In this document: positions 43,799 to 52,122 of the stretch, one piece after another | How positions within the stretch are numbered: the stretch's first letter is position 1 | Layout of the letters: each line of letters opens with the position of its first letter | Source of the DNA: an uncultured Pelagibacteraceae bacterium | Lineage (GTDB): Bacteria; Pseudomonadota; Alphaproteobacteria; Pelagibacterales; Pelagibacteraceae | NCBI GenBank assembly: GCA_902624585.1 | Contig: CACNXU010000003.1 | Span: 1-54,949 of the forward strand | DNA length: 54,949 nucleotides | Direction of reading: 5' to 3' | Notes under the pieces: model-generated | What the model saw: the letters and a program-made list of their open reading frames with translations, nothing else | Databases searched by the model: none | What the model was told of the DNA's origin: nothing | Position numbers and translations under genes: made by a program

Positions 43799-46669
43799 TT
43801 ATGCTGCATCTTCTTTAAACTCATCCATACTTGGACAAGTACAAAAAATATTTTTATCTCCATATACGTTATCAACTCTTGCAACCGGAGGCCAAAATTT
43901 ATTTGCTTTTAAGAATTTTGCTGGATATGCAGCTTGCTCTCTAGAATATTTATGATTCCATTCATCTGAGGCTAATTCAATATCAGTATGCGGTGCATTT
44001 TTAATTGGATTATCAACTTTATCAAATTTTCCTAACTTAATCATATCTATTTCTGATTTAATACTAATTAAAGTATCACAAAATCTATCAAGTTCAGACA
44101 AGCTCTCACTTTCAGTTGGTTCAATCATCATTGTACCTGCTACTGGCCATGACATTGTTGGTGCATGAAAACCATAATCAATCAATCTTTTAGCTATATC
44201 TTCTTCAGTAATTCCTGTTTCACTTTTAATAGATCTTATATCGATTATACATTCATGAGCTACGTTTCCATTTGAGCCTTTATAAAGAATTGGATAATGA
44301 TCTTTAAGTCTATGAGCAATATAATTTGCATTTAATATTGCAACTTGAGTAGCTAATTTTAAACCTTCAGAACCCATCATTTTAATATACATCCAAGAAA
44401 TTGATAAAATGCTTGAACTTCCCCAAGGAGCTGCTGAAACGGCTCCTATTCCCGTTGCAGGTCCACAGTCTTTAACAACTGGATGATTAGGTAGATAAAC
44501 TTGTAAATGTCTTTTACATGCAATTGGTCCCATTCCTGGTCCTCCACCACCATGTGGAATACAGAATGTTTTGTGTAAATTTATGTGGCAAACATCTGGA
44601 CCAAAATTTCCTGGTCTTGCTATACCAACTAGGGCATTTAAGTTTGCACCATCCATATAAACTTGACCACCGTGTTTATGAATTAACTCACATATATCTG
44701 TAATTTTTTCCTCAAATACTCCGTGAGTAGACGGATAAGTGACCATTAATGCTCCAAGATTTTCAGAATGCATTTCTGCTTTTTTCTTTAAATCTTCAAA
44801 ATCAACATTTCCTTCTTTATCACAATCAACAACAACAACTTTCATTCCAACCATTTGTGCACTGGCAGGATTGGTTCCATGTGCTGAATTTGGTATTAAA
44901 CATATATTTCTATTTTCCTCTCCTCTGTCTAAATGATACTTTCTAATAACCATTAGTCCTGCATATTCCCCTTGAGCCCCTGCATTTGGTTGAAGTGAAA
45001 CACCAGAAAAACCAGTAATTGATCTTAGCCAATTTTTAAGATCAGTGAATAAATCTCTATATCCTTCCATCTGCTCAATAGGAACAAATGGATGAGGCTC
45101 TGCTAATTCTCTCCATGAAATAGGTATCATTTCCGCAGTCGCATTTAATTTCATAGTACATGAGCCAAGTGCAATCATAGTTCTATTAAGAGCTATATCT
45201 TTATCTTCTAATTTTTTTAAATATCTAAGCATCTCTGTTTCTGAATGATATGAGTTAAAAACAGGATGTTCTAAATATTTTGAAGTTCTTAATAAACTTT
45301 TTGGTAAATTAGGTAAACTTACTGTTGGATCCTCTTTTTTAATTGATTCTGCTGCATTAAAAATTTTAAGTAATTGATTTACTCTATAAACATTTTTCTT
45401 TTCATCTAAAGAAACTGCTAACATTTCAGAGTTTACTTTTCTTATATTAACCTTTTGATCTAAAGCATTTTTATAAATTTGATTAGTCTTGTCTTTTGTA
45501 ACAATTGTAACCGTATCAAAGAAATGATCTGAATAAATTTCATATCCTGATTGTTTTAATTTATCTGCAAAGTTTTTAGCTAATTGAGAAACTCTCTCTG
45601 CGATTGTTCTAATACCTTCAGGACCATGATAAATAGCATATGCTGCTGAAACAATTGCCAATAAAGCTTGGGCAGTACAAATATTACTTGTAGCCTTGTC
45701 TCTTCTTATATGCTGTTCTCTAGTTTGTAATGATAATCTATATGCTTTGTTACCATGTCTATCAACAGAGACACCGACAATTCTTCCTGGCATAGATCTT
45801 TTGTATTCGTCTTTAGTTGCAAAAAAGGCTGCATGAGGTCCACCGTATCCCATTGGAATTCCAAATCTTTGAGAGCTTCCTACAGCAATATCTGCTCCTA
45901 GTTCTCTTGGTGTTTTTAACTTAGCAAGCGCTAATAAATCACAAGCTAAAATTGATTTACCATTTTTTTTATGAATTTTACTTATTGCTTCACTCGGATC
46001 TTTTATATCTCCTAATGTTCCTGGATATTGTAATATACCACAAACTAAATCTTCTTTTAATTGATCTAATACTTTATCTTCATTGCCAACAAGAACTTTT
46101 AATCCCATTGGTTCTGCTCTTGTTTGGATTACATCGATTGTTTGTGGATGACAATTTTCTGATACAAAAACTAAATTGCTGTCCTTTTTATTCAATCTAT
46201 GACTTAATCCCATTGCTTCTGCAGCTGCTGTTCCTTCATCCAATAAAGATGCATTTGCGATATCCATTCCTGTGAAATCAACTATCATTTGCTGGAAATT
46301 AAGTAGCATTTCCAATCTTCCTTGAGCTACCTCGGGTTGATAAGGTGTATAAGAGGTGTACCAACCTGGATTTTCTAAAATATTTCTTAAAATTACATAA
46401 GGTGTATAAGTACCATAGTAACCCATTCCTATAAAGTTAGAGTAAATTTGATTTTTTTTCGAAATTGCTTTTAATTTTCTTAATGCTTCATATTCTGAAT
46501 TAGACTCACCAATATTTAATTCATCTTTTAATTGGATCTTTTCCGGAACTGTACTTTTGATTAAATCATCTAATGATTTATAGTTAAGTTCCTTAAGCAT
46601 TTTATTTTGATCTTCATCTGAAGGTCCAATGTGTCTTTTTAAAAAATCTTTTTGTGAATTGTGTAACAT
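43799..46669 (-). CDS. gcvP: Glycine decarboxylase (P protein), single chain
   Basis: GcvP decarboxylates glycine and passes the aminomethyl group to the lipoyl arm of GcvH. It is the single-chain form (956 aa): an N-terminal half with HIGPSDEDQNKML and ANASLLDEGTAAAEAM, and a C-terminal half with the PLP lysine in CHINLHKTFCIPHGGGGPG. YLPNHPVVKDCGPATGIGAVSAAPWGSSSIL is conserved as pattern. It starts on the last base of the gcvH stop. This is the last gene of the riboswitch-controlled gcvT-gcvH-gcvP operon. Confidence 0.97.
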   Translation of the reverse strand: MLHNSQKDFLKRHIGPSDEDQNKMLKELNYKSLDDLIKSTVPEKIQLKDELNIGESNSEYEALRKLKAISKKNQIYSNFIGMGYYGTYTPYVILRNILENPGWYTSYTPYQPEVAQGRLEMLLNFQQMIVDFTGMDIANASLLDEGTAAAEAMGLSHRLNKKDSNLVFVSENCHPQTIDVIQTRAEPMGLKVLVGNEDKVLDQLKEDLVCGILQYPGTLGDIKDPSEAISKIHKKNGKSILACDLLALAKLKTPRELGADIAVGSSQRFGIPMGYGGPHAAFFATKDEYKRSMPGRIVGVSVDRHGNKAYRLSLQTREQHIRRDKATSNICTAQALLAIVSAAYAIYHGPEGIRTIAERVSQLAKNFADKLKQSGYEIYSDHFFDTVTIVTKDKTNQIYKNALDQKVNIRKVNSEMLAVSLDEKKNVYRVNQLLKIFNAAESIKKEDPTVSLPNLPKSLLRTSKYLEHPVFNSYHSETEMLRYLKKLEDKDIALNRTMIALGSCTMKLNATAEMIPISWRELAEPHPFVPIEQMEGYRDLFTDLKNWLRSITGFSGVSLQPNAGAQGEYAGLMVIRKYHLDRGEENRNICLIPNSAHGTNPASAQMVGMKVVVVDCDKEGNVDFEDLKKKAEMHSENLGALMVTYPSTHGVFEEKITDICELIHKHGGQVYMDGANLNALVGIARPGNFGPDVCHINLHKTFCIPHGGGGPGMGPIACKRHLQVYLPNHPVVKDCGPATGIGAVSAAPWGSSSILSISWMYIKMMGSEGLKLATQVAILNANYIAHRLKDHYPILYKGSNGNVAHECIIDIRSIKSETGITEEDIAKRLIDYGFHAPTMSWPVAGTMMIEPTESESLSELDRFCDTLISIKSEIDMIKLGKFDKVDNPIKNAPHTDIELASDEWNHKYSREQAAYPAKFLKANKFWPPVARVDNVYGDKNIFCTCPSMDEFKEDAA

Positions 46670-47049
46670 TAGCTAGCATTCTCCTTTGCAAATTTATCGT
46701 ATTCTTCTTTGTTCATAAGACCATCCATTTCGGATTGATCTTTCATTTTAAGTTTAAAAAACCATGCTGAACCCTCTGGATCTTCATTAATTTTAGAAGG
46801 ATCATCTACAATGGCTTGATTTGTATCCACTACTTCGCCACTAACTGGAGTGTAAACATCACTAGCAGCTTTCGTAGACTCTACTACTCCTGCAGTACCA
46901 TCTTTTTCAACATTAGATCCTTTTTCAGGAAGTTCTGCAAAAACTATGTCACCAAGCATTTCTGTTGCATGTTTTGTAATTCCTATCGTGGCTACATCTC
47001 CCTCTAAAGTAATCCACTCATGTTCTTTAGAAAATTTTACTTCACTCAT
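46669..47049 (-). CDS. gcvH: Glycine cleavage system H protein
   Basis: GcvH is the lipoylated carrier that moves the aminomethyl group between GcvP and GcvT. The lipoyl attachment site is K60 in [19 protein letters not shown]. The N-terminus [20 protein letters not shown] is standard and the length of 126 aa is normal. One-base overlaps connect it with gcvT and gcvP. Lipoate ligation genes are not in this window. Confidence 0.97.
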   Translation of the reverse strand: MSEVKFSKEHEWITLEGDVATIGITKHATEMLGDIVFAELPEKGSNVEKDGTAGVVESTKAASDVYTPVSGEVVDTNQAIVDDPSKINEDPEGSAWFFKLKMKDQSEMDGLMNKEEYDKFAKENAS

Positions 47050-48152
47050 TAATTTACTCCTTTCACATAATTTTTTTTATAAAATGGTAACGCACAAACA
47101 TTTGCTGGATATTTTTTCCCTCTTACCTCAAGTAAAATTTTAGTATCAACTTTTGAAAACTCTTTATAAACATAACCCATCGCTATAGGTCCATTTACAC
47201 TTGGTCCAAAAGTTCCACTAGTTATCTCACCAATTTGTTTATCAGTATCATCAAATATTTTAGTTTTTTCTCTAGCAATCAATCTACCTTCAGGCTTTAT
47301 GCCTACTCTTATTTGGCTTGCTCCATCTCGCATTTGGTTCATAATTTTTTTTGATCCAATAAAACCTCCATTTGATAATCTAGATTTTGAAATTGCCCAT
47401 CTAAGGTTTGCCTCAACTGGTGTTTTATTAATATCTAATTCGTGACCATATAAACATAACCCAGCTTCTAATCTCAAGGTATCTCTTGCCCCAAGTCCTA
47501 TAAGTTGTGCTCCTTTTTCTATTAAATTTTCAACAAATTTTTCAGCTTTATCGTTAGAAATTGAAATTTCAAATCCGTCTTCTCCTGTATAACCTGATCT
47601 TGTGACAAATAATTTTTGATTATCAGAATCAAACCAATTTCCTGTCATAAAATTTAATTGATCAACCCCATCTATAATTGAGTTTAAAATTTCAACAGAC
47701 TTAGGTCCTTGAATTGCTATCAACGATCTACTGTTGTCTAAATTCATTTTAAATTTCGTGCCTAGTTGATTAGATAAAATTTCAAAATCTTTATCTTTGC
47801 ATGCAGCATTTAAGATAATTAAATACCCCTCTTCTATTTTAGTGATAATTAAATCATCATAAATTCCAGCATCTTCATTCATTAAAAAACTATACTTAGA
47901 GCAGTTTTGTTTTAGATTTTTTAAATCTAATGGAAAAATTTTTTCTAATTCTTTTGTTAAACTTTCATCACCATATATGAATAGTTGGCCCATATGAGAT
48001 ACATCAAATATTCCAGAATGCGATCTTGTGAATTTATGTTCTTCAATAATGCCTTTGCTATACTGGATAGGCATTTCATAACCAGCAAACTCAACAAACT
48101 TAGCGTTATTACTTTGATGTAGTTTATTTAGTGATGTTTTTTTAATTTCCAT
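47049..48152 (-). CDS. gcvT: Aminomethyltransferase (glycine cleavage T protein)
   Basis: GcvT releases ammonia and forms 5,10-methylene-[24 protein letters not shown] and [11 protein letters not shown] are near the N-terminus. [14 protein letters not shown] and [22 protein letters not shown] contain folate-site residues, and [19 protein letters not shown] ends the core. The length is 367 aa. The ATG at 48152 lies just after a tandem glycine aptamer and its start region is complementary to the inter-aptamer linker. It is first in the operon. Confidence 0.97.
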   Translation of the reverse strand: MEIKKTSLNKLHQSNNAKFVEFAGYEMPIQYSKGIIEEHKFTRSHSGIFDVSHMGQLFIYGDESLTKELEKIFPLDLKNLKQNCSKYSFLMNEDAGIYDDLIITKIEEGYLIILNAACKDKDFEILSNQLGTKFKMNLDNSRSLIAIQGPKSVEILNSIIDGVDQLNFMTGNWFDSDNQKLFVTRSGYTGEDGFEISISNDKAEKFVENLIEKGAQLIGLGARDTLRLEAGLCLYGHELDINKTPVEANLRWAISKSRLSNGGFIGSKKIMNQMRDGASQIRVGIKPEGRLIAREKTKIFDDTDKQIGEITSGTFGPSVNGPIAMGYVYKEFSKVDTKILLEVRGKKYPANVCALPFYKKNYVKGVN

Positions 48153-48237
48153 ATTAACTCTTCTTTGCCCCCTCTGTCTTGGTGCCTGAGAGATTTGCTC
48201 CTTCGGCGAGAATAATTCTCTTTCCAGAGTTAATATG
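48150..48237 (-). promoter_or_regulatory. Candidate expression platform: linker complementary to the gcvT start region
   Basis: In the transcript the linker CAUAUUAACUCU (48237-48226) is a perfect 12-base complement of AGAGUUAAUAUG (48161-48150), which includes the weak ribosome-binding site and the AUG of gcvT. The last four linker bases CUCU also form the 5' strand of the aptamer 2 P1 stem. The two pairings exclude one another, which fits glycine-ON translation. Confidence 0.75.
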
Positions 48238-48307
48238 TACGGTCCTTTTGCCTGAGAGTTTCCGGGGTGGTTGCTCCTTCGGCGCTACAAAAGTAGTCTC
48301 TCCCGTA
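48172..48307 (-). ncRNA. Tandem glycine riboswitch upstream of gcvT
   Basis: On the minus strand two glycine aptamers lie in a row. Aptamer 1 spans 48307-48238 with P1 made of TACGG and CCGTA; its core has GGGAGAG, then GCGCCGAAGGAGCAA and AACTCTCAGGCAAAAGGACC. Aptamer 2 spans 48229-48172 with P1 CTCTG/CAGAG, core GAGAATTATTCTCGCCGAAGG in pattern, GAGCAAA and TCTCTCAGGCACCAAGACAGAGG. The GCCGAAGGAGCAA and CTCTCAGGCA blocks are the diagnostic conserved parts of the family. Glycine-sensing control of gcvT is known in SAR11. Confidence 0.97.
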
Positions 48308-48313
48308 TAAGAA

Positions 48314-48343
48314 TTTATAGCACATTTAAAGTTTTAATGTAAA
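48314..48343 (-). promoter_or_regulatory. Predicted promoter of the riboswitch-gcvTHP transcript
   Basis: On the minus strand TTTACA (48343-48338) and TATAAA (48319-48314) are 18 bases apart, each one mismatch from the consensus. Transcription would start about 48307-48305, right at the first base pairs of aptamer 1. The -35 box lies 2 bases after the stop of the upstream DMT gene. Confidence 0.65.
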
Positions 48344-48345
48344 AT

Positions 48346-49218
48346 TTATTTAGCGACCTTTTTGACAAGTAATGGAGACAAAAATTGTATAACTACTGCT
48401 GTTATAACAACGGCTCCTCCAAAAAGTACTACAAGTGGTGGGTTTTCATTTGCAAACATCCATGCCCACAAAGGTCCTAGAACAGCTTCAGTTAACATAA
48501 TTATCCCAACAAATGCTGAAGGAGTTGATCTTGCTCCAATTGTTATAAGTATAAAACCAAGTCCAACTTGAAAAAATCCTGCAATAAAACCTAAAAAAAT
48601 ATCGTTTGTTGAAACAATAATACTTGGTGACATAAACAAACCTATTAATGTTGCAAAAATTCCAGCAACGAGTTGTAAAGGTATCATGTCAACTTTAGGA
48701 TATTTTCTAACAATTAAAATTAAGATCGCAAATGATATAGGCATTATGAATGCAACTAAATTTCCTATCATTTGACCTGGTGTTAGTGAGCTGCCTAACA
48801 TAAAAATGATACCAACTACTGCTGTAATAATACAAGCTAATGTAATTTTAGAAATTTTTTCTTTTAAGAATACATAGCCAAAAATTGCTAAAAACAAAGC
48901 TTGAGTTTGAATTATAAAGTTTGCATTGGCTACTGTTGTTTCATACATAGCAAATACATAGCTGGCAAATCCAATAGATAAAATTATACCTCCAATTAAA
49001 CCTGGAATTCCAGATTTATAAAGAGCACTAAAAATTTTTACTTTATAAGTAAATATTAAAAAAATTGTAATTACTCCAATAAAGAAAAGTGATCTCCAAA
49101 ATAATATTTGCCAAAGTGTCGATCCTTCAAAAGATTTTACTATTAAGCCACCAAAACTTAGCGCACATGCTCCTAAAAAAACTAGAAAAGGTCCTGGTAT
49201 TTTTGATAAAAAATTCAT
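48346..49218 (-). CDS. DMT-superfamily (EamA) transporter
   Basis: Ten transmembrane helices in two EamA repeats are predicted; NFIIQTQALFLAIFGYVFLKEKI and AFVGIIMLTEAVLGPLWAWMF show the two halves. The length is 290 aa. It is immediately upstream of the gcv riboswitch and one base overlaps the end of pxpC, so its transcript comes from the pxpBC side. Its substrate is unknown. It is the third DMT gene in this window and is no closer in pattern to the others than to the family generally. Confidence 0.87.
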   Translation of the reverse strand: MNFLSKIPGPFLVFLGACALSFGGLIVKSFEGSTLWQILFWRSLFFIGVITIFLIFTYKVKIFSALYKSGIPGLIGGIILSIGFASYVFAMYETTVANANFIIQTQALFLAIFGYVFLKEKISKITLACIITAVVGIIFMLGSSLTPGQMIGNLVAFIMPISFAILILIVRKYPKVDMIPLQLVAGIFATLIGLFMSPSIIVSTNDIFLGFIAGFFQVGLGFILITIGARSTPSAFVGIIMLTEAVLGPLWAWMFANENPPLVVLFGGAVVITAVVIQFLSPLLVKKVAK

Positions 49219-50162
49219 TAAATTTGAGAAAGTAAATTTTGAGTTTCCATTTCATACAACTTAAATAGAGTCTCTGCATCTGATAAATTAATCTCTTTAA
49301 ATTTTATTTTTGATCCTGGTGCCATTTGTACCAATCGATCATAATCGGCACTTACAACAGCACCAATTTTTGGATATCCACCAACAGTTCCATGATCTGA
49401 AAGCATTATTATTGGATTGCCATCAGCAGGTACTTGAATAACACCCTTAATTAATCCCTCTGATTTAATATTGGTATTTATAATATTCTCTATTTTAGGT
49501 CCTTCCAGTCTCATACCCATTCTGTCTGAGAGTTTTGAAACAATAAATTCTTTTTCATAAAATATTTTTTTACCTTCTTCAGAAAAGTAGTCAAAATTAG
49601 TACCTTTAATCACCCTTATGTTTTCTATTTTGGTATTAATGTAACTAGTTTTTTTAATATCCTTATTTGAATTAATTTTTTTTAAATTAACTCTTTGTCC
49701 TGTATCTAATTTTTTTCCATCATTAGATCCAATATTTGCTTTTGTATTTATAGAACAACTATTCCATTGAAGCTTTATATCTAGCTCACCACCTAACGCT
49801 AAATATCCATAAACAGATTTACTCGTGGAAATAATGTTAATTTCATTTCCATTTTCTATTTGATAACTCTCATAACATTTTCCCTCAATTTCAGTATCAT
49901 CTTTTTTTATAGTAAAAATTACATCTCCAGTAATTGCAAAATTAATTTTTCCTCCTGTGTATTTTAGATGAGGTCCTTGATACGCAAACTCAATAATTGC
50001 TGAGTCTAAATTATTATTAACAAGTTTGTTAGCTATAAGATAATTTCTATTATCCATAGCACCACTAAATGGAATGCCAATATGATAAAGGTGATCCCTG
50101 CCTTTATCTTGAAAGGTTGTGTTAATACCGGGTCTAATTATCTCAAAATAGTTATCACTCAT
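49218..50162 (-). CDS. pxpC: 5-oxoprolinase subunit C (KipA/biotin-dependent carboxyltransferase-like)
   Basis: PxpC works with PxpA and PxpB to open 5-oxoproline to glutamate with ATP. The N-terminus EIIRPGINTTFQDKGRDHLYHIGIPFSGAMDNRN in pattern and NKLVNN, then LSDRMGMRLEGP and VQVPADGNPIIMLSDHGTVGGYPKIGAVV-type residues fit the KipA family. The length of 314 aa is normal. It overlaps pxpB by 8 bases. Some KipA homologues are named urea or allophanate carboxyltransferase; the presence of pxpA and pxpB favours 5-oxoprolinase. Confidence 0.91.
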   Translation of the reverse strand: MSDNYFEIIRPGINTTFQDKGRDHLYHIGIPFSGAMDNRNYLIANKLVNNNLDSAIIEFAYQGPHLKYTGGKINFAITGDVIFTIKKDDTEIEGKCYESYQIENGNEINIISTSKSVYGYLALGGELDIKLQWNSCSINTKANIGSNDGKKLDTGQRVNLKKINSNKDIKKTSYINTKIENIRVIKGTNFDYFSEEGKKIFYEKEFIVSKLSDRMGMRLEGPKIENIINTNIKSEGLIKGVIQVPADGNPIIMLSDHGTVGGYPKIGAVVSADYDRLVQMAPGSKIKFKEINLSDAETLFKLYEMETQNLLSQI

Positions 50163-50829
50163 TATAATTCTTATATTGATCTAAACTTATTTCTTTAAAA
50201 GTTACTGTATCTCCCGGATTTATTAAGGTTGGTTCATCTTCTAATGAACTATCAAACACTTTGACTGGCGTATTTCCAAAAATATTCCATCCACCAGGAC
50301 TTTCAAAAGTATAAATATTAGCAAATTGCTCAGTTAATCCTACAGAGCCTTTAGGAACTTTTACTCTTGGAGTTTCTAAACGTTGAGCTCTCATATTTTG
50401 ATCTAGGTCACCCAAAAAGGGCATGCCAGCAATAAAACCAGTCATGTAACAAAAATATTCTTTATTTAAGAAATTTTCTAAAATTTTATCCCTACTTAAA
50501 TTTAATATTTTTTCTAACCGTTTTACATCCAGTGATAAGCTTTCATGACAGCATACTGGAATTTCTATTCTCTTAGTGTTGAGTTTTAAATTAGTTTCAA
50601 CATTAAGATTTTCAATATTTTTTTTAACCTCATTAAAGTTTGTTTGTTTGAGATCATATGAAATAATAAGTTTGTTATAAGATGGTGTTAAATTATTAAT
50701 ACCTTTTACTTTTTTTTCTTTGATCGTTTTGAAATATTTTATTACTTGTGAATTAATTGATTTATTTACTTCGTTGCCAAAATCACAATACAAAGCTGTA
50801 TCACCAAGATTTGATATATTTTTTATCAT
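50155..50829 (-). CDS. pxpB: 5-oxoprolinase subunit B (KipI family)
   Basis: PxpB is the small partner of PxpC. Conserved blocks are NLGDTALYCDFGNEV, then IPVCCHESLSLDVKRLE, CYMTGFIAGMPFLGDLDQ and ETPRVKVPKGSVGLTEQFANIYTFESPGGWNIFGNTPV in pattern. The length is 224 aa. It is divergent from pxpA, whose ATG is 25 bases away. pxpC overlaps its 3' end by 8 bases. Confidence 0.92.
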   Translation of the reverse strand: MIKNISNLGDTALYCDFGNEVNKSINSQVIKYFKTIKEKKVKGINNLTPSYNKLIISYDLKQTNFNEVKKNIENLNVETNLKLNTKRIEIPVCCHESLSLDVKRLEKILNLSRDKILENFLNKEYFCYMTGFIAGMPFLGDLDQNMRAQRLETPRVKVPKGSVGLTEQFANIYTFESPGGWNIFGNTPVKVFDSSLEDEPTLINPGDTVTFKEISLDQYKNYNE

Positions 50830-50836
50830 GTTATGT

Positions 50837-50854
50837 TATACTTAGCATTATACT
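50837..50854. promoter_or_regulatory. Overlapping back-to-back -10 boxes of pxpB and pxpA
   Basis: The 25-base gap holds TATACT on the plus strand (50837-50842, 12 bases before the pxpA ATG) and TATAAT on the minus strand (50852-50847, 17 bases before the pxpB ATG). Their -35 boxes must lie within the opposite gene. The leaders would be very short, and pxpA could be nearly leaderless. Confidence 0.4.
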
Positions 50855-51628
50855 ATGGAAATTAATATAAATTGTGATTTAGGCGAAAAATCAAAACATC
50901 ATTCAAATAAGTATGATCCGGACTTGTTAGAAATAGTTAATTCAGCAAATGTTGCATGTGGTTATCATGCGGGAGATGATGAGTCTATGAAACAAGTTGT
51001 TCAAATTTCAAAAAAAAATGGCGTGAGTATTGGAGCACATCCATCATTTAACGATCCTGAAAATTTTGGGAGACAAAGAATTAACCTCACTCCAGGTGAA
51101 GTAAGACAATTAATTATTGATCAATATGAAATTCTTCAAAAAATTGCTCAAGATTATGGAGAAAATGTAACACACATAAAACCACATGGAGCTTTAAATA
51201 ACATGGCATGTGAAGATATAGATTTAGCAACGACACTGGCGAAAGCTATAAGTGATATTAGTAAAGATTTGATTTATTTAGTACCTACTGGATCTAAAAT
51301 GGAAGTAGCAGCAAAAAAACTAAATATGCGTATAGCGTGTGAAATATTTGCTGATAGAAATTATGAAGATGACGGAAATCTAGTTTCTAGAAAAAAACCT
51401 AACGCATTAATTACCAATCCTTTAGAAGCTCAAAAACACGTGTTAAATATGGTAAAAAATCAGTCACTTAATTGTCACAGTGGAAAGCAAATACCTTGTG
51501 AAATCGACTCTGTGTGCATACATGGAGATAATGAAAGTTCGCTAGCTACTGCTAAATCAATAAAAGATAACCTAGTAGAAAACGGACTGATTTTGAAACC
51601 TTTAACACAAATGGAGAAATTTAATTAA
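50855..51628 (+). CDS. pxpA: 5-oxoprolinase subunit A (LamB/YcsF family)
   Basis: PxpA is the subunit proposed to bind and open 5-oxoproline in the PxpABC enzyme. The sequence is collinear with YbgL/YcsF: INCDLGEKS, then SANVACGYHAGDDESM, VSIGAHPSFNDPENFGRQ, HIKPHGALNNMA and EIFADRNYEDDGNLVSRKKPNALI in pattern. The conserved His and Asp residues in HAGD, AHPSF and KPHG are present. The length is 257 aa. The TPR gene starts on the last base of its stop. Confidence 0.94.
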   Translation: MEININCDLGEKSKHHSNKYDPDLLEIVNSANVACGYHAGDDESMKQVVQISKKNGVSIGAHPSFNDPENFGRQRINLTPGEVRQLIIDQYEILQKIAQDYGENVTHIKPHGALNNMACEDIDLATTLAKAISDISKDLIYLVPTGSKMEVAAKKLNMRIACEIFADRNYEDDGNLVSRKKPNALITNPLEAQKHVLNMVKNQSLNCHSGKQIPCEIDSVCIHGDNESSLATAKSIKDNLVENGLILKPLTQMEKFN

Positions 51629-52122
51629 TGATAAAAAATACTTTAATAACATTTTTTTTGTTAATTCTTTTATCTGCTAATTCATATTCTGCTGGCACAA
51701 GCTCTAGCTCAGATTCAAATAGCACTAGTACAAACTATAGCAAAGCAGTTAAATTAGTAAAAGCTGCAAAAAAATTTGAAAATAATGGAAAAACGGAAAA
51801 AGCTAATAAAAGATATATGAAAGCTCTAAAGCTTTTAATTAAATCAAATAAAAGTAAACCAAATAAAGCGGATACTTTAAACTATTTAGGTTTTACTACT
51901 AGAAAACTTGGGGATTTTGAAACTGGAGAAAAATACTATCTTCAAGGTCTTGCTATTGAACCTAATCATATTGGTATTAACGAGTATTTAGGGGAACTTT
52001 ATGTTGCAACAAATAGAATTGATCTAGCCAATGAAAGATTAAAAATCCTAGAAAGTTGTAGCTGTAAAGAGTACGATAGTTTAAAACAAATAATTGCTGG
52101 AACAAAAAAATCTAAATATTAG
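51628..52122 (+). CDS. Exported TPR-repeat protein
   Basis: The 164-aa protein has a Sec signal peptide (residues 1-22, cut after SYSA), then a serine/threonine/asparagine-rich linker, then TPR-like repeats (about 40-75, 83-116 and 117-145; ADTLNYLGFTTRKLGDFETG and GLAIEPNHIGINEYLGELYV are typical units). A short Cys-rich end (SCSCKEYDSL) follows, a feature often seen at the end of small exported TPR proteins. It probably acts as a periplasmic protein-protein contact; the partner is not known. It overlaps pxpA by 1 base, and its end overlaps the convergent dctM by 4 bases. Confidence 0.85.
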   Translation: MIKNTLITFFLLILLSANSYSAGTSSSSDSNSTSTNYSKAVKLVKAAKKFENNGKTEKANKRYMKALKLLIKSNKSKPNKADTLNYLGFTTRKLGDFETGEKYYLQGLAIEPNHIGINEYLGELYVATNRIDLANERLKILESCSCKEYDSLKQIIAGTKKSKY

